Positions 1-9,487 of a DNA stretch of 53,402 nt are shown in pieces. The first letter of the stretch is position 1, and every line of letters starts with the position of its first letter. This DNA is from Acidobacteriota bacterium. GTDB lineage: Bacteria; Acidobacteriota; Terriglobia; Bryobacterales; Bryobacteraceae. The position numbers and the translations under genes were made by a program. The notes under the pieces are model-generated. The model made no database searches and was not told where the DNA came from. It saw nothing but the letters and a program-made list of their open reading frames with translations. The DNA lies in contig JAPKZB010000053.1 in assembly GCA_026393985.1 (NCBI GenBank), forward strand, positions 1 through 53,402, given 5' to 3'.

Positions 1-120
1 GCGCCAGTCAGGATGGATTGATCCTAGTCTTACATGACACAACTGAGTTCTCGGTCAAGCGGGACAATCCGGCGCCCGTTGGCCTCCTCAAAAGCTTACG
101 TTCGGGCCGATCCTATGTCA
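1..120 (+). pseudogene. IS4/Tn5-type transposase internal fragment, cut by the window edge
   Basis: One open frame from base 3 encodes DGLILVLHDTTEFSVKR followed by a Gly-Leu-Leu-Lys-Ser stretch. The LVLHDTTEFS block is the characteristic N-terminal region of IS4/Tn5-like transposases, where it contains a DDE-site Asp. The similarity fades after about base 120 and the frame closes at 224, so no full catalytic domain follows. The part upstream lies outside the window. It is read as a transposase remnant next to a truncated gene copy, which suggests an insertion-associated breakpoint. Family is fairly sure; exact limits are not. Confidence 0.65.
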
Positions 121-284
121 CCCCGGAGGTAACTACCTGTGAGGTGCTATTACACCCAAATTATGCACAGGGGGCAAAGCTTTCCCTCCCCGCGCATCAG
201 AAGCGGCGCATGGGCGGTCGGTGACCGATATTTGCTGAAGCGTTTCGTCCTTCGATAGTCCTCCTTTCCGCCATGTTTTGCGCT

Positions 285-473
285 ATCCGCAGCCGGATCA
301 TATTGAAAAAAGATGCGCCTCTGCCGGTTTACCGCGGCTTGATGCTCGGTCGTGAACTGGAACCCGGCCGCAGACAGGGCGCCGAAACTACTGAGGGCAG
401 CGGCCGTTTGAACAAAATGACGGCGGCCAATGAGTTCCGATGAACCCTGTTTGGGCTTATGGTTTTCATGCAT
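285..473 (-). pseudogene. Truncated third copy of the Tat-exported glycosidase-like gene (5' end only)
   Basis: The first 63 residues repeat the beginning of the neighbouring gene at 514-2226: MHEN, a Lys/Pro-rich stretch, the twin-arginine leader GRRHFVQTAAALSSFGALSA, then QRRIFFQYDPAAD. Its ribosome-binding region (AGGAGG seven bases before ATG) is also conserved. After PAAD, at base 285, the similarity stops abruptly; the frame runs through unrelated sequence to a stop at 150. The protein would be an exported leader with no catalytic domain. It is best read as the leftover 5' end of a tandem duplicate removed by deletion or insertion. Confidence 0.75.
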
Positions 474-513
474 CGCGACGCCTCCTGGTGTCACCGTGCT
501 CGTGGTACGTCTC

Positions 514-2226
514 TCATTTCAGATGTAGCTCGGCCTTTTCAACCTTCACAGCCATAGAGGGCGTGAACGGGCCTTTTCGGTCGACTGCAATAGCAATGCT
601 GTTTTCGCCTTGTTTCAGGATCGCGGTAGGCACGAGGAACTCAATACGGGTAAGGTGCTGGGCTTCGAGGTTCTTCACGAGTGCTCCAGGCGTCACGGTC
701 TCCGGCTGTGGCAGCGGAGAGAAAATCCGAGCATCCTTCCACTGCGGGTCCACGAGTTCTCGCTTGAGCATGGCGCCGTTGAGTCGCACAGCGACGGCGT
801 CGCCTTCGACGTGGTTAAACACCACGAGCCGCAGCCTTGCGCCGGTGCCGGGCTTCACCGGCTCCCATACTGGCAGGCTGAGCGTGGAAGGCGTGCCGTC
901 GAACCGGAGCGCGACCGGCAACGGGGCGCCTTCGTTTGACGAACCGTGGCCTTCCACATGAGCGTAGCCTCCTCGTCGATCGAGCGCGTAGTAGCGCGGC
1001 TTACCGGCAATGGTGGCAAGACTGCCAATCGTGGTGAGGATCTCCGGATCGTACTTCGCCTGTTGGCGGAACCCGAGTCGTCTCGCCTGTTCGGCAGACC
1101 CGGCCGGGTTATTGAAGATGCCAACGCCGTCCGCGCCCTGGTGCAGGTAGTTGCCAAAGACACCCCTGAGCAGATCGAGCGACTGATCGCCGTGGTAGCC
1201 GTCAGTGGCATGGTAACAGTCGAAGCTTGGGATGAGCTTCACGGGTGCACTGGCCATCACCTTGCGGAAGGAGGCCACATCCACTTTGATCGTGCGCGTG
1301 CCGAGCACGAGCACATCCACGAGCCCCTGCGAGGCCCAGGCCTTGAGGTCGAAACCATCGGTGTGACAGCCCTCGACCGAATCCGGCACCCGCGCGGCCA
1401 GCAGGAAGGGACGGCCGCGTTTGGCAGCGCGTTCCTGCAGCATCTTGCGCACGTCGCGCAGGAAGCCGGTTAGGTGCTCGCGGTTTTCCCACTGCTTGCC
1501 CGGCGGGAGGAAGGGTGTGTGCCGGAGAAAGTCGAGATGCACGCCGTCGAAGTCATACTGCTCCACTACCTCGCGCACGACGGATAGGCGATAGTCCCGG
1601 ACCTCCTTCACCGCGTAGTTCCAAAAGCCCTGCCACCACCAGGAGCGGATGAGCCAGTCGGGATGCGCGGCCTTCACCGGATTCTGTAGGTCCTTTGCGA
1701 TCTTCGGTGCCCCTCCGATTGTTTCATACGCGGCGAGGTCACCACGCTCGACCTCGTTCATGCGCAGGCCCCACCAGATTTCCTTGCCCCGCTTGTGGCC
1801 GTGCTTGATCAGTTCCTCGAAGTAGTCAAGCCCCTGCTCGCGCCACTTCATCAGGCCCGGATGCTCAATGGGGCGCAGAATCTTGCTGCGATAATGGGCG
1901 ACACCTTCATTCGAGACATCGAGGCAGATCGCATCGAGCTGGCTGCCGGGCATGACGGCGAAATCGAAGACGTACCCCATCAACGCCTCCATGTCCGTGC
2001 CGAAGCCACCCGTGAGCTGGATGTCGGCGGCAGGATCATATTGGAAAAAGATGCGCCGCTGCCGGTTTACCGCGGTTTGATGCTCGGGCGTGAGTTTGAA
2101 GTCGGCCGCGCTTAGTGCGCCGAAACTACTGAGGGCAGCTGCAGTTTGCACAAAATGGCGGCGGCCCATGAGCTGCCATGAGCCCGGCTTTGGCTTGTGG
2201 TTTCTATGTCGATTGTTTTCATGCAT
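514..2226 (-). CDS. Tat-exported TIM-barrel glycosidase-like protein, paralogue 1
   Basis: Predicted 570 residues. The start chosen is the ATG preceded by AGGAGG at seven bases; a GTG seven codons upstream overlaps that site. A twin-arginine signal (GRRHFVQTAAALSSFG) sends the folded protein across the membrane. The body resembles the glycosyl-hydrolase-like TIM-barrel families of Planctomycetes and Acidobacteria: a strand motif FDGVHLDFLRH around residue 230 and an acidic DGFDLKAW segment are barrel-like. The last 130 residues look like a beta-rich accessory domain. Substrate unknown. It is followed upstream by a paralogue, a sialidase-like protein and a TonB receptor on the same strand, which suggests glycan breakdown. 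Catalytic residues are not assigned. Confidence 0.7.
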   Translation of the reverse strand: MHENNRHRNHKPKPGSWQLMGRRHFVQTAAALSSFGALSAADFKLTPEHQTAVNRQRRIFFQYDPAADIQLTGGFGTDMEALMGYVFDFAVMPGSQLDAICLDVSNEGVAHYRSKILRPIEHPGLMKWREQGLDYFEELIKHGHKRGKEIWWGLRMNEVERGDLAAYETIGGAPKIAKDLQNPVKAAHPDWLIRSWWWQGFWNYAVKEVRDYRLSVVREVVEQYDFDGVHLDFLRHTPFLPPGKQWENREHLTGFLRDVRKMLQERAAKRGRPFLLAARVPDSVEGCHTDGFDLKAWASQGLVDVLVLGTRTIKVDVASFRKVMASAPVKLIPSFDCYHATDGYHGDQSLDLLRGVFGNYLHQGADGVGIFNNPAGSAEQARRLGFRQQAKYDPEILTTIGSLATIAGKPRYYALDRRGGYAHVEGHGSSNEGAPLPVALRFDGTPSTLSLPVWEPVKPGTGARLRLVVFNHVEGDAVAVRLNGAMLKRELVDPQWKDARIFSPLPQPETVTPGALVKNLEAQHLTRIEFLVPTAILKQGENSIAIAVDRKGPFTPSMAVKVEKAELHLK

Positions 2227-2393
2227 CGCGATGCCTCCTGCTGTCACTGTCTGGTAGTACGGCTCTCATTCCAAATGGAGTTCGATCTTCTCGAACCTCC
2301 GCGGCGGAAAGGCTCCCGCCCGCCGGGCAGACACAGCGATTTCGTACGCGCCTCGATTCAGCGCCGGCGACAAGTCCAGCCACGGCAGATGGC

Positions 2394-4040
2394 CTACGCC
2401 ATTTCATTGACATGCAGCTCTATTTTCTCAACCCGGATCGTCTCGGTGGGCCGAAACGGTCCCCGCTTGGCCACGCGGAGGGATGCGGTATTGCCGCCCA
2501 CACGCATGCCGGGCGGAGCGACGGCGTACTCGACCATGGTCAACTCTTGTTTGCCGGCCTTGCGAAAAAAGTTGTGCCCGCCGGAAACCGGCTGCGGTTC
2601 CGGTGAGAAAATCTGCCCGTCACGCCAGTCCCGATCGCGGCGCCGCTCGACCAGAGGAGCGCCGTTCCACGCTACTTCCACAGCGTCGCCAGGCCCCATT
2701 TGGTGGAACACAACGCGGAGAACGAGATCGCGTGGCCAACGTCGCAGGTCCTCCCAAACCGGAAGGCGCACGATTGCGGCGCCGCCGCTATTGGCCAACG
2801 CCGCCGGCAACGGTGCGTCGTCGTTCCGGTTGAAGTATCCTTCGGCGAACGGATAGCCACCGCGCCGCTCCACTACGTAGAAGCGGCTCCCCTTGATCGT
2901 CTCCAGGCTGCCGATCTCATGAATGGCCTCGCCGTGCGATACAGGACTCGCCAACGCTCCCGCTTCTTTCGACATCACCGGCGACGCACTCGCCCAGTTC
3001 ATCGTCGCCACGCTGTGCGCGCCCTGGCGCCACCAGCTTCCGAACACCCCGCGGAAAAACTCGATCGGCGGATTGCGGTAGCCGTCCGTTGCGTGCCAGT
3101 CATCCAGGCTCGGCTGAAGCCGCACATGCGAGCGGCGGGTCAGGTCGCGAAAAGACGCGATGTCTACATCCACCGACCGTGAGCCGAGCGCCAGGATGTC
3201 GATCAATCCCCGATCCACCCATTGCTGGACGTCAAACCCGTCGATCCGGCAGCCTTTCAGGTTCTGCGGAACTCTTACCCCCAGAAGAAACGGCCGGCCT
3301 CTCTCCTCGCCTCGACGCAACAACATCCGACGCACCATGGCGACGAATTGCGTTGCCTCATCGCGGTGCTCCCATTGACTGCCGGGCGGTAGTACGGGAA
3401 CGTGCCGCGCGAAATCCAACTGGAGTCCGTCGAGATCGTAACGGCGCACCAGTTCCTCCAATACCGATAGCTTGAATTCCCTTAAGCCCGGCGCAGCAAG
3501 GTTCCAGTGGCCCTGCCACCACCAGGTAGGAATCACCCAATCCGGATGCGCCCGCTTGAGCGGGTTCCAGTTCTCCAGATCCACGCCGCCGCCGATGCGG
3601 AACCCGCCCACGCCGCGTTCCACCTCGCTCATCCGATGGTTCCAAAAGCATCGAATCTTACGCTGATGACAGCCGGTCACGATGCGTTCAATGAAATCGA
3701 TGCCCTGGTCCCACCATTTCTGAAGGCCCGGCTGCTGCCAGCGCGGCAGGATGCGGCTGGCGTAGGGCAGAATGCCTTCGTTGGAGATGTCCAGGCAATA
3801 AGTGTCGATCTGGTTCCCTGGCTCATCCATGAATCCAAAGCGTTGGCGCAGCCACTTACCGATCTCCATCCCATACATGTCGGGCGGCTCGAAGTTAGCC
3901 GAGTCGTGTTGAAAGAAGATTCGTTGCGGGGCCGTCGCCAACTTCCGGTGTGGTTCCGGCAAGCTGAGGCGCGGCGCCTGGCTGAGCGCTGGCGCCGCCG
4001 CGAGGAGGCCTCGTCGTGAGAGTTGGGCCATAGTGCGCAT
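2394..4040 (-). CDS. Tat-exported TIM-barrel glycosidase-like protein, paralogue 2
   Basis: Predicted 548 residues, clearly homologous along its length to the product at 514-2226. It shares RIFFQHDSA after the leader, DLDGLQLDFARHVPVLPPGS, RPFLLGVRVP, DGFDVQQW, DWHATDGY and the FRGVFGSWWRQGA segment. The N-terminus has a shorter export leader (LSRRGLLAAAPALS). The ATG overlaps the stop of the sialidase-like gene as TGATG, so the two are probably translationally coupled; a GTG one codon upstream is less likely. The two paralogues have diverged well below close identity, so they may act on different linkages. The function is inferred from fold and context only. Confidence 0.7.
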   Translation of the reverse strand: MRTMAQLSRRGLLAAAPALSQAPRLSLPEPHRKLATAPQRIFFQHDSANFEPPDMYGMEIGKWLRQRFGFMDEPGNQIDTYCLDISNEGILPYASRILPRWQQPGLQKWWDQGIDFIERIVTGCHQRKIRCFWNHRMSEVERGVGGFRIGGGVDLENWNPLKRAHPDWVIPTWWWQGHWNLAAPGLREFKLSVLEELVRRYDLDGLQLDFARHVPVLPPGSQWEHRDEATQFVAMVRRMLLRRGEERGRPFLLGVRVPQNLKGCRIDGFDVQQWVDRGLIDILALGSRSVDVDIASFRDLTRRSHVRLQPSLDDWHATDGYRNPPIEFFRGVFGSWWRQGAHSVATMNWASASPVMSKEAGALASPVSHGEAIHEIGSLETIKGSRFYVVERRGGYPFAEGYFNRNDDAPLPAALANSGGAAIVRLPVWEDLRRWPRDLVLRVVFHQMGPGDAVEVAWNGAPLVERRRDRDWRDGQIFSPEPQPVSGGHNFFRKAGKQELTMVEYAVAPPGMRVGGNTASLRVAKRGPFRPTETIRVEKIELHVNEMA

Positions 4041-5356
4041 CACAGCTTCGGAGCGATATCCATCGCCAGCGACCGGAAATTACGGACGCGGTGAAAGGTG
4101 GCCAGGTCGGCATCGTGGTAGTCGCCCGAATCGCGGCCCGTGCGCGAGAGCAGGGCGATGTCGTCCCCGTCGACCACCATCGAAGGGTACATGAAGGACT
4201 GCGTCATCTTCGGGGCTTTCGCGATGGAGCAGGCGGGCAACCAGTTCAAGGCATCGAGGCTATAGGACAGCATCAGCAGCCGTCGATCTTCGCGCAGGGA
4301 CTGCCAGGCAGGCTTGTTCGGAGGCAGCTTGAGTTCAGGATCCTGATAGAGGCCCAACGAGTTGGTAGGGAAGTTCGAGGCCATCCAGAACAGCCTTGAC
4401 CGTTCATCCCAGAGGATGTGGAACTTGCACTGCCCCCCGGGCACCGGGTAAAGCTGCCTGAAAGTGAGCGCGAGCGTTCGACCCTGCCGCGTCAGATCAA
4501 ACACAGCGGCCATGTTGGCCGTCCCGTAACGATTGATGACCGCACGGGCGATGACGAGTAGCCGGCCACCCGAGTGGACAACATTACCTTCGAGGCAGCG
4601 CATGGGCGAACCGTCGCTAAAGGTGCCCGACATGATCTCCTGCGGTATCGGCATCACGACTGCCTCGGAGGCGACCCACGCCTCGGGATTGAGCAGCCCT
4701 TTCTTGATTTCGCAGGCCACCACGCCCATGTCCTCGAAGGCGCGGCCATTGGCCCAGTAGAGCCACCCGTCCTGAACCACCATGCCCGTCTGAATGCCCC
4801 AGTGTTTGCGGGCAGGATCGGCCTTGATCACCTCGACTGGTTCGGTCCAACTCGCGCCCTCGTCATCGCTCGCACTGACCCACACGCCGCTGAAGGTTTT
4901 GATCTGCGTGAACAGGTAGAGCCGGCCTTCATGGACGAAGAGCGTGGCCTCCGACCACGGCTTCTCGCAGACTTTGGTCCACGTTTTCCCTCTATCCTTA
5001 CTGCGCGACACAACTACCGAACGCAACTTGTCCTGCGAAGCGCCTGGAGTCCGCGGACCCCGCCCCCAGACCGGCGCAGCGACGATCAGGCAACCATTCG
5101 GCAGGATGGTCATGGCCGGGTCGTGGATGAAATGGTCTTTGTCCGGCACCTGCGTGACGACCACATAGTCCTGGCCGAGCGGCTGGTTCAAGGCAGTCCG
5201 GATTTTGCCTTTGCCCTCGTCAGCCGCCACTGCACGAGTGGTCGCTCCAGCCGCGCTGCCGAGAGCGGCGGCGGTTTGAACAAAGTGCCGCCGGGTAATG
5301 AAATTCAGGGAACCCGGTCGAGCCTTGGGGTTGCTGTTTTGTTTGGTTGCGTTCAT
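4040..5356 (-). CDS. Tat-exported sialidase-like (BNR/Asp-box) beta-propeller protein
   Basis: Predicted 438 residues. The twin-arginine leader RRHFVQTAAALGSAAGA is nearly the same as the one in paralogue 1 downstream. Two Asp-box repeats are visible, SRSKDRGKTW and SASDDEGASW, which mark the six-bladed sialidase fold (GH33 and relatives). HDPAMTILPNG near residue 80 is typical of the first blade. It probably cleaves or binds terminal sugars in the periplasm or outside. Many proteins of this fold are not true sialidases, and I did not identify the full Arg triad. It lies 42 bases downstream of the TonB receptor gene and its end overlaps the next gene, so it belongs to the same minus-strand operon. 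Confidence 0.8.
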   Translation of the reverse strand: MNATKQNSNPKARPGSLNFITRRHFVQTAAALGSAAGATTRAVAADEGKGKIRTALNQPLGQDYVVVTQVPDKDHFIHDPAMTILPNGCLIVAAPVWGRGPRTPGASQDKLRSVVVSRSKDRGKTWTKVCEKPWSEATLFVHEGRLYLFTQIKTFSGVWVSASDDEGASWTEPVEVIKADPARKHWGIQTGMVVQDGWLYWANGRAFEDMGVVACEIKKGLLNPEAWVASEAVVMPIPQEIMSGTFSDGSPMRCLEGNVVHSGGRLLVIARAVINRYGTANMAAVFDLTRQGRTLALTFRQLYPVPGGQCKFHILWDERSRLFWMASNFPTNSLGLYQDPELKLPPNKPAWQSLREDRRLLMLSYSLDALNWLPACSIAKAPKMTQSFMYPSMVVDGDDIALLSRTGRDSGDYHDADLATFHRVRNFRSLAMDIAPKL

Positions 5357-5398
5357 GGTGACTGCCTCGGCGTCTCAGTTCAGATGTAGGATGGTCCG

Positions 5399-8300
5399 CT
5401 AGAAAATCAACCGCAGGCCAAGCTGCAACTGGCGCGGAGTATTGCCCAGCGTGAGGACCCGGCCGAAATTTGGACTCGTGATGTTGGCGGTTGGGAGGCC
5501 GAAAACCGTGTGGTTGAGTAGATTGAACGCCTCGCCGCGCAGTTCCATGGAGAGGCTCTCTCGGATGCGGAACTGCCGGAAAATAGAAGCGTCCAGATTC
5601 TCCAGCCCATCGGACCGCAAGGAGTGGCGGCCGGCGTTGCCGAACGTGAAAGGTGCCGGGGCCGCGAAGGCGGAGCGGTTGAACCACGCTTCCGGCCGCG
5701 GACTGTCGAGCTTATGGTTCCCCACGACGTTCAACCGCATGTATTCGTTGTTGCCGGTGTTTGCGATATCGCCGCTCGCCGTCGGCGTGTACACGCGCCC
5801 CGAGCGCAAGCTCAATATCCCGTTCAGCTGCCAGCCCGAGGCCAACAGGTCCAGTGCGTGGTTGTGCGTGGAGAACCGCCCCTTGCCGAACGGCAACTCA
5901 TAGACCCAGCTTGTCGTGAAGTTGTGGGTCAGGTCGGTGGCCGACACACTGCGATCGGCGTTCACGTCATAAGGGTTCTGCACCGAGCATCCCTCCACGC
6001 CGAACCAGCCCGAACAGCCGGTATCGATTGACTTCGACCATGTGTAGGAAACCAGGTAGGTCAGTCCGCGGCTCGCCCGCCGGTTCAGGCCGACCTGGAG
6101 GCCGTGATAAGTACCCCGGCCGTGGCTGCGGTCGTAGTTCATTGCATTGATGTAGGGAAACGGTGCGCGATCCCGCGGGTTGCCGGGTCCCGGAGTTAAC
6201 GCGACGTTGTAGAGCCCGCCGATGTCCAGGCGCTTCGACCCGGAACCGACATAGTGCACCGAGAGGACCGTGCCGTCCATCAACTGATGCTGCGCACCCA
6301 GCGTCCACTGCAGCGAGTAGGGATTCTTCCAGAGTGGATCGGCCCAAAACTGATTCCGGGTGAACGGCGTGGCCTCCGGAGTGAGTCCACTGGCCGCGCC
6401 GTCAAACGGATTCTTGAACGTTACCGTTGGCGGGCCATCACTTCGATTCAGGTTCGACACCAACTGTTGGGCCAATGACGGCCAGGAGCCCTGCACGTTG
6501 GTCGAGATCTGTTCAATGCCCGCCCAGTTATCGAAGGAGACACCGAACGAAGCACGCAATGAGGTTGAGGGCCGTAGGCGATAGGCTAACCCGAAGCGTG
6601 GCTGCAGATTGAGGTTGTTGTTCCTTCGCAGTTGGCCATCCGGCACGACAAGCACGTTGGCCGGTAGCGCGCCGCCGGTTGTCGGAATGCAAGGCGCACG
6701 ACGACGCTCAGCACACGACGCCACCGATTGCTGCAGTAAGTACACCCCGCGATTGAAATCCATGAGCCCAACTTCCTGGTTCCGGTCCTCCGGCCGTCCG
6801 AAGCGGGGCCAGGCCGCACGGTCATACCGCAGGCCTATATTCACGGTCAGCTTGTTGGTGGCACGCCCTTGATCCTGGAGGTAGAGGCCGAAGAGATTGC
6901 GCGCCGAGCGGCTGATGATCGTGTTGCGGCGCTGGGCGTTGTCCGGGAACCCCAGGAGAAAAGAGGCAAGCGCGCTACCGGTAGTGGCGGCTGCGGCCGG
7001 GTTCGAAGTCTGCGTTGCGATGAAGCTGACGGTGGCCGTGTTGGGAATGATGCGAACTCCTGAACGTACCCAATCGACGCCGAACTTCAGGCTGTGACGG
7101 CCCACGTTCCGGGACACGTCGCCACGGTATTGGTGGTTCCATGAGTCACTTGGTTGTAAATTCTCGCCGCCACCGAAAAAGTCGGCGACATTGAGCCCTG
7201 GAATGAGTTCCCGCGTGAGTTCGTAGTTCCTTGACAGGGCGTCAGAGAAGCCGGCGCTGGCCAGAAAGTTATCGGGCAGGCCACGGAATCGCGTGATTAT
7301 CTCGTCGAACTGCCGGCTGTGTCCGAACTGGAGTTGCAGTACGGTAGCTGCGTTGAACGTATGAATCCAGGCAGCGCCGATATTGCGGCTCGAGGTGGGA
7401 TTGGTGGTGGGCAGCGTGGGACGCCCGGCGGAAGTGCTGACGCTCGACAAGCGCCCGCTCCACCGGAACCAGGCCAGATCCCGTTCGCTGAAGGTGTGGT
7501 CGACGCGCGCATGGTACTCCTCCTGATTCTGCGAGAAGGGTGTGTCATCCTGAGCGTTTCGGTCACTGACTCCGGTCACGATGGGAGCGGGCAGCGTCGA
7601 CCGGGCATAGAGGAGGGCGCCAGCATCCAGCAAGTTGGCCGGAATCCGGTTGCCCGGGAACGGATCGCGGAGAAACGTGCCCGGCCGGGCCGGGTCCTGC
7701 CGCGTCGTCAGCGGATTGAAAATCTGGCGCGGCCAGTCACTCAGGTCGCCATTGAGGTTTGCCGCGGTCGGTACACGGAAGAAGGATTGGTTGGGGCGGC
7801 GCAGTGTGTACCCCTGGTAGCCCAATAGGAAGAATGTCCGATTCTTCCCCGAATAGAGCTTTGGGATGGTGGCCGGTCCACCGACACTGCCGCCATACTG
7901 ATTCCATCGGAAAGGTGTCACGGCGGGTTGAAAGAAACTGCGGGCATCAAAGGCATCGTTGCGCACGAACCACCAGCCGCTACCGTGCAACTCGTTCGTG
8001 CCAGCCTTCGTCACCACGTTCACTACTCCTCCGAGTCCGCCACCGAACTCAGCCAGGTCATTGTGCGCCTGCACCTTGAACTCCTGAATCGTTTCGACGA
8101 TCGGCGTGACGATATAGTAGTTCTGATTGGCGCCGAAGTTCACGACACCATCGAGCAAGAAGATGTTGCTCCGGCCGGTCTGTCCGTTTACCGACGGCAT
8201 TACCACCGTGCCTACCGAGCGCAGCGGCCCGGTCGCGTTCTGGCTGACGCTCACAGGAGAAACGCCCGGCGTCAGGGCAAGGAGTTGGGAGAAGTTGCGG

Positions 8301-8752
8301 CCATTCAGCGGGAGATCCGCCACGGCCTTTTGGGAGACCACCGTTCCGAGTTCGGCTGTCGAACTCTGAACTTCTGCAGCCGATCCAGATACGGTAACCG
8401 ACTGGGTGACGTCGCCCAGCTTCAGATCGAAATCGAGCGTGGCCGTCTGGTTCACTTGCAGCGTGAAGGCACGCAAGCGTTGAGGCGCCATGCCGGTGGC
8501 CGATGCTTGCAGCGTGTAGCTGCCAGGCTGGATGCCAAGAAAGGTGTAGATCCCCGAATCATTGCTGGCCGTCCGCCTGGCGATACCGGTTCCCGTGTTG
8601 GTCAGTTCGATTGATGCACCTGGAATCGTGGCGCCGGTTGCGTCCCGGACGCTACCGCTCACAGTCGCCGTTGACAGTTGGGCCGGCAGTTTGGGGGCGA
8701 CCATGAACAGGACCGCAACGGCGGCAAACATCCTTTGAAACGAAACCTTCAT
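5399..8752 (-). CDS. Oar-type TonB-dependent receptor with carboxypeptidase-like regulatory domain
   Basis: Predicted 1117 residues; the start at MKVSFQRMF begins a signal peptide and is preferred to an upstream GTG. After the signal comes a carboxypeptidase-regulatory-like beta-sandwich (VSGSVRDATGATIPGA and the GIYTF/PGSYTL repeats), then a plug with ADLPLNGRNFSQLLALTPGV, then a 22-stranded barrel ending in an aromatic residue (LRLIF), as outer-membrane proteins do. This is the Oar/Cna-B type that is abundant in Acidobacteria and replaces SusC in glycan uptake. It is the first gene of the cluster with the sialidase-like and glycosidase-like genes, so it may import their products. The ligand is unknown. 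Confidence 0.9.
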   Translation of the reverse strand: MKVSFQRMFAAVAVLFMVAPKLPAQLSTATVSGSVRDATGATIPGASIELTNTGTGIARRTASNDSGIYTFLGIQPGSYTLQASATGMAPQRLRAFTLQVNQTATLDFDLKLGDVTQSVTVSGSAAEVQSSTAELGTVVSQKAVADLPLNGRNFSQLLALTPGVSPVSVSQNATGPLRSVGTVVMPSVNGQTGRSNIFLLDGVVNFGANQNYYIVTPIVETIQEFKVQAHNDLAEFGGGLGGVVNVVTKAGTNELHGSGWWFVRNDAFDARSFFQPAVTPFRWNQYGGSVGGPATIPKLYSGKNRTFFLLGYQGYTLRRPNQSFFRVPTAANLNGDLSDWPRQIFNPLTTRQDPARPGTFLRDPFPGNRIPANLLDAGALLYARSTLPAPIVTGVSDRNAQDDTPFSQNQEEYHARVDHTFSERDLAWFRWSGRLSSVSTSAGRPTLPTTNPTSSRNIGAAWIHTFNAATVLQLQFGHSRQFDEIITRFRGLPDNFLASAGFSDALSRNYELTRELIPGLNVADFFGGGENLQPSDSWNHQYRGDVSRNVGRHSLKFGVDWVRSGVRIIPNTATVSFIATQTSNPAAAATTGSALASFLLGFPDNAQRRNTIISRSARNLFGLYLQDQGRATNKLTVNIGLRYDRAAWPRFGRPEDRNQEVGLMDFNRGVYLLQQSVASCAERRRAPCIPTTGGALPANVLVVPDGQLRRNNNLNLQPRFGLAYRLRPSTSLRASFGVSFDNWAGIEQISTNVQGSWPSLAQQLVSNLNRSDGPPTVTFKNPFDGAASGLTPEATPFTRNQFWADPLWKNPYSLQWTLGAQHQLMDGTVLSVHYVGSGSKRLDIGGLYNVALTPGPGNPRDRAPFPYINAMNYDRSHGRGTYHGLQVGLNRRASRGLTYLVSYTWSKSIDTGCSGWFGVEGCSVQNPYDVNADRSVSATDLTHNFTTSWVYELPFGKGRFSTHNHALDLLASGWQLNGILSLRSGRVYTPTASGDIANTGNNEYMRLNVVGNHKLDSPRPEAWFNRSAFAAPAPFTFGNAGRHSLRSDGLENLDASIFRQFRIRESLSMELRGEAFNLLNHTVFGLPTANITSPNFGRVLTLGNTPRQLQLGLRLIF

Positions 8753-8916
8753 GAGCGTAGGGATACCACCCACCAAGCGGCGCGGGAAGGTGTTTTACTG
8801 TCATTTGACCGTCACTAGCTCTGTGTTTTCATCGGCTTGAGGAATTGGGGGATTTGGGCGTCGGATGACGCAACTCCTGCGACAAACCGACGCCAAAGCG
8901 CCATGCGGGGTCCGCG

Positions 8917-9306
8917 GTGGGCCTGCGCGCAAAACATGGCCTCGCGGTATTGCAAGAACCGACTGATGAGAACATACGGGATAACGGCCCCACGGTGATT
9001 GAGCTCCTGCGTGCGGACCGCAACGGCCTGCTGCTGAAGCCGGTGTCGATCGCGAGCGGCTACCGGGCCCATCACCTGCCGGACCGCTACTACAGCATCC
9101 CGCGAACGGACCTGTTGACGCGCCTGAAGCTGCTCTTTGAGCGGGGAGTCCTCAAGATCGAGCGCACCGCCGCCGGGGTCGACATCCTGGAGCGCGAACT
9201 GATCCAGTTCGAACCCGGAGGCCGCCAGCCGGAGCACGACGACCTCGTCATGGCCCTCGCCCTGTCCGTCTGGCAAGCGGTCGAGGACCACAAAGAGCTG
9301 ATCGGC
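8917..9306 (+). pseudogene. Phage terminase large-subunit-like nuclease-domain fragment
   Basis: The frame encodes a conserved block (about 8986-9306): GPTVIELLRADRNGLLLKPV, then YYSIPRTDLLTRLKLLFERG and finally QPEHDDLVMALALSVWQAVE. HDDLVMALALA with its paired Asp residues is the metal-binding end of the RNase H-like nuclease of terminase large subunits. The ATPase half is absent and the N-terminal residues match nothing I know. After about 9306 the frame continues into low-complexity sequence to 9552. It is read as a prophage or mobile-element relic. A stand-alone domain of unknown role, as annotated in some Solibacter-like genomes, is possible. Confidence 0.5.
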
Positions 9307-9371
9307 ATGCCGGCCAGCCCACCGCCAAGACCAGCCGCCCGTCTGCTACGAAGCGCACAGGCCGCGCAGGC

Positions 9372-9390
9372 CGGGCGAGGAACTCGCCCG
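9372..9390. other. Perfect 8-bp hairpin, possible terminator
   Basis: CGGGCGAG and CTCGCCCG pair perfectly around a three-base loop. It sits between the terminase-like fragment and the stop codon of the lyase-like/SGNH gene (9488). There is no following T-run on either strand, so termination is only a possibility. Confidence 0.3.
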
Positions 9391-9487
9391 AAGCGAGTCC
9401 GTTGTGCGCGTTCCTCAGAAACACAGGTTCTCCCCCAGTCTGTGCTCTCGATGCGCCCTGCGGCTGCCCTTCGAACCGACGGCCCGC

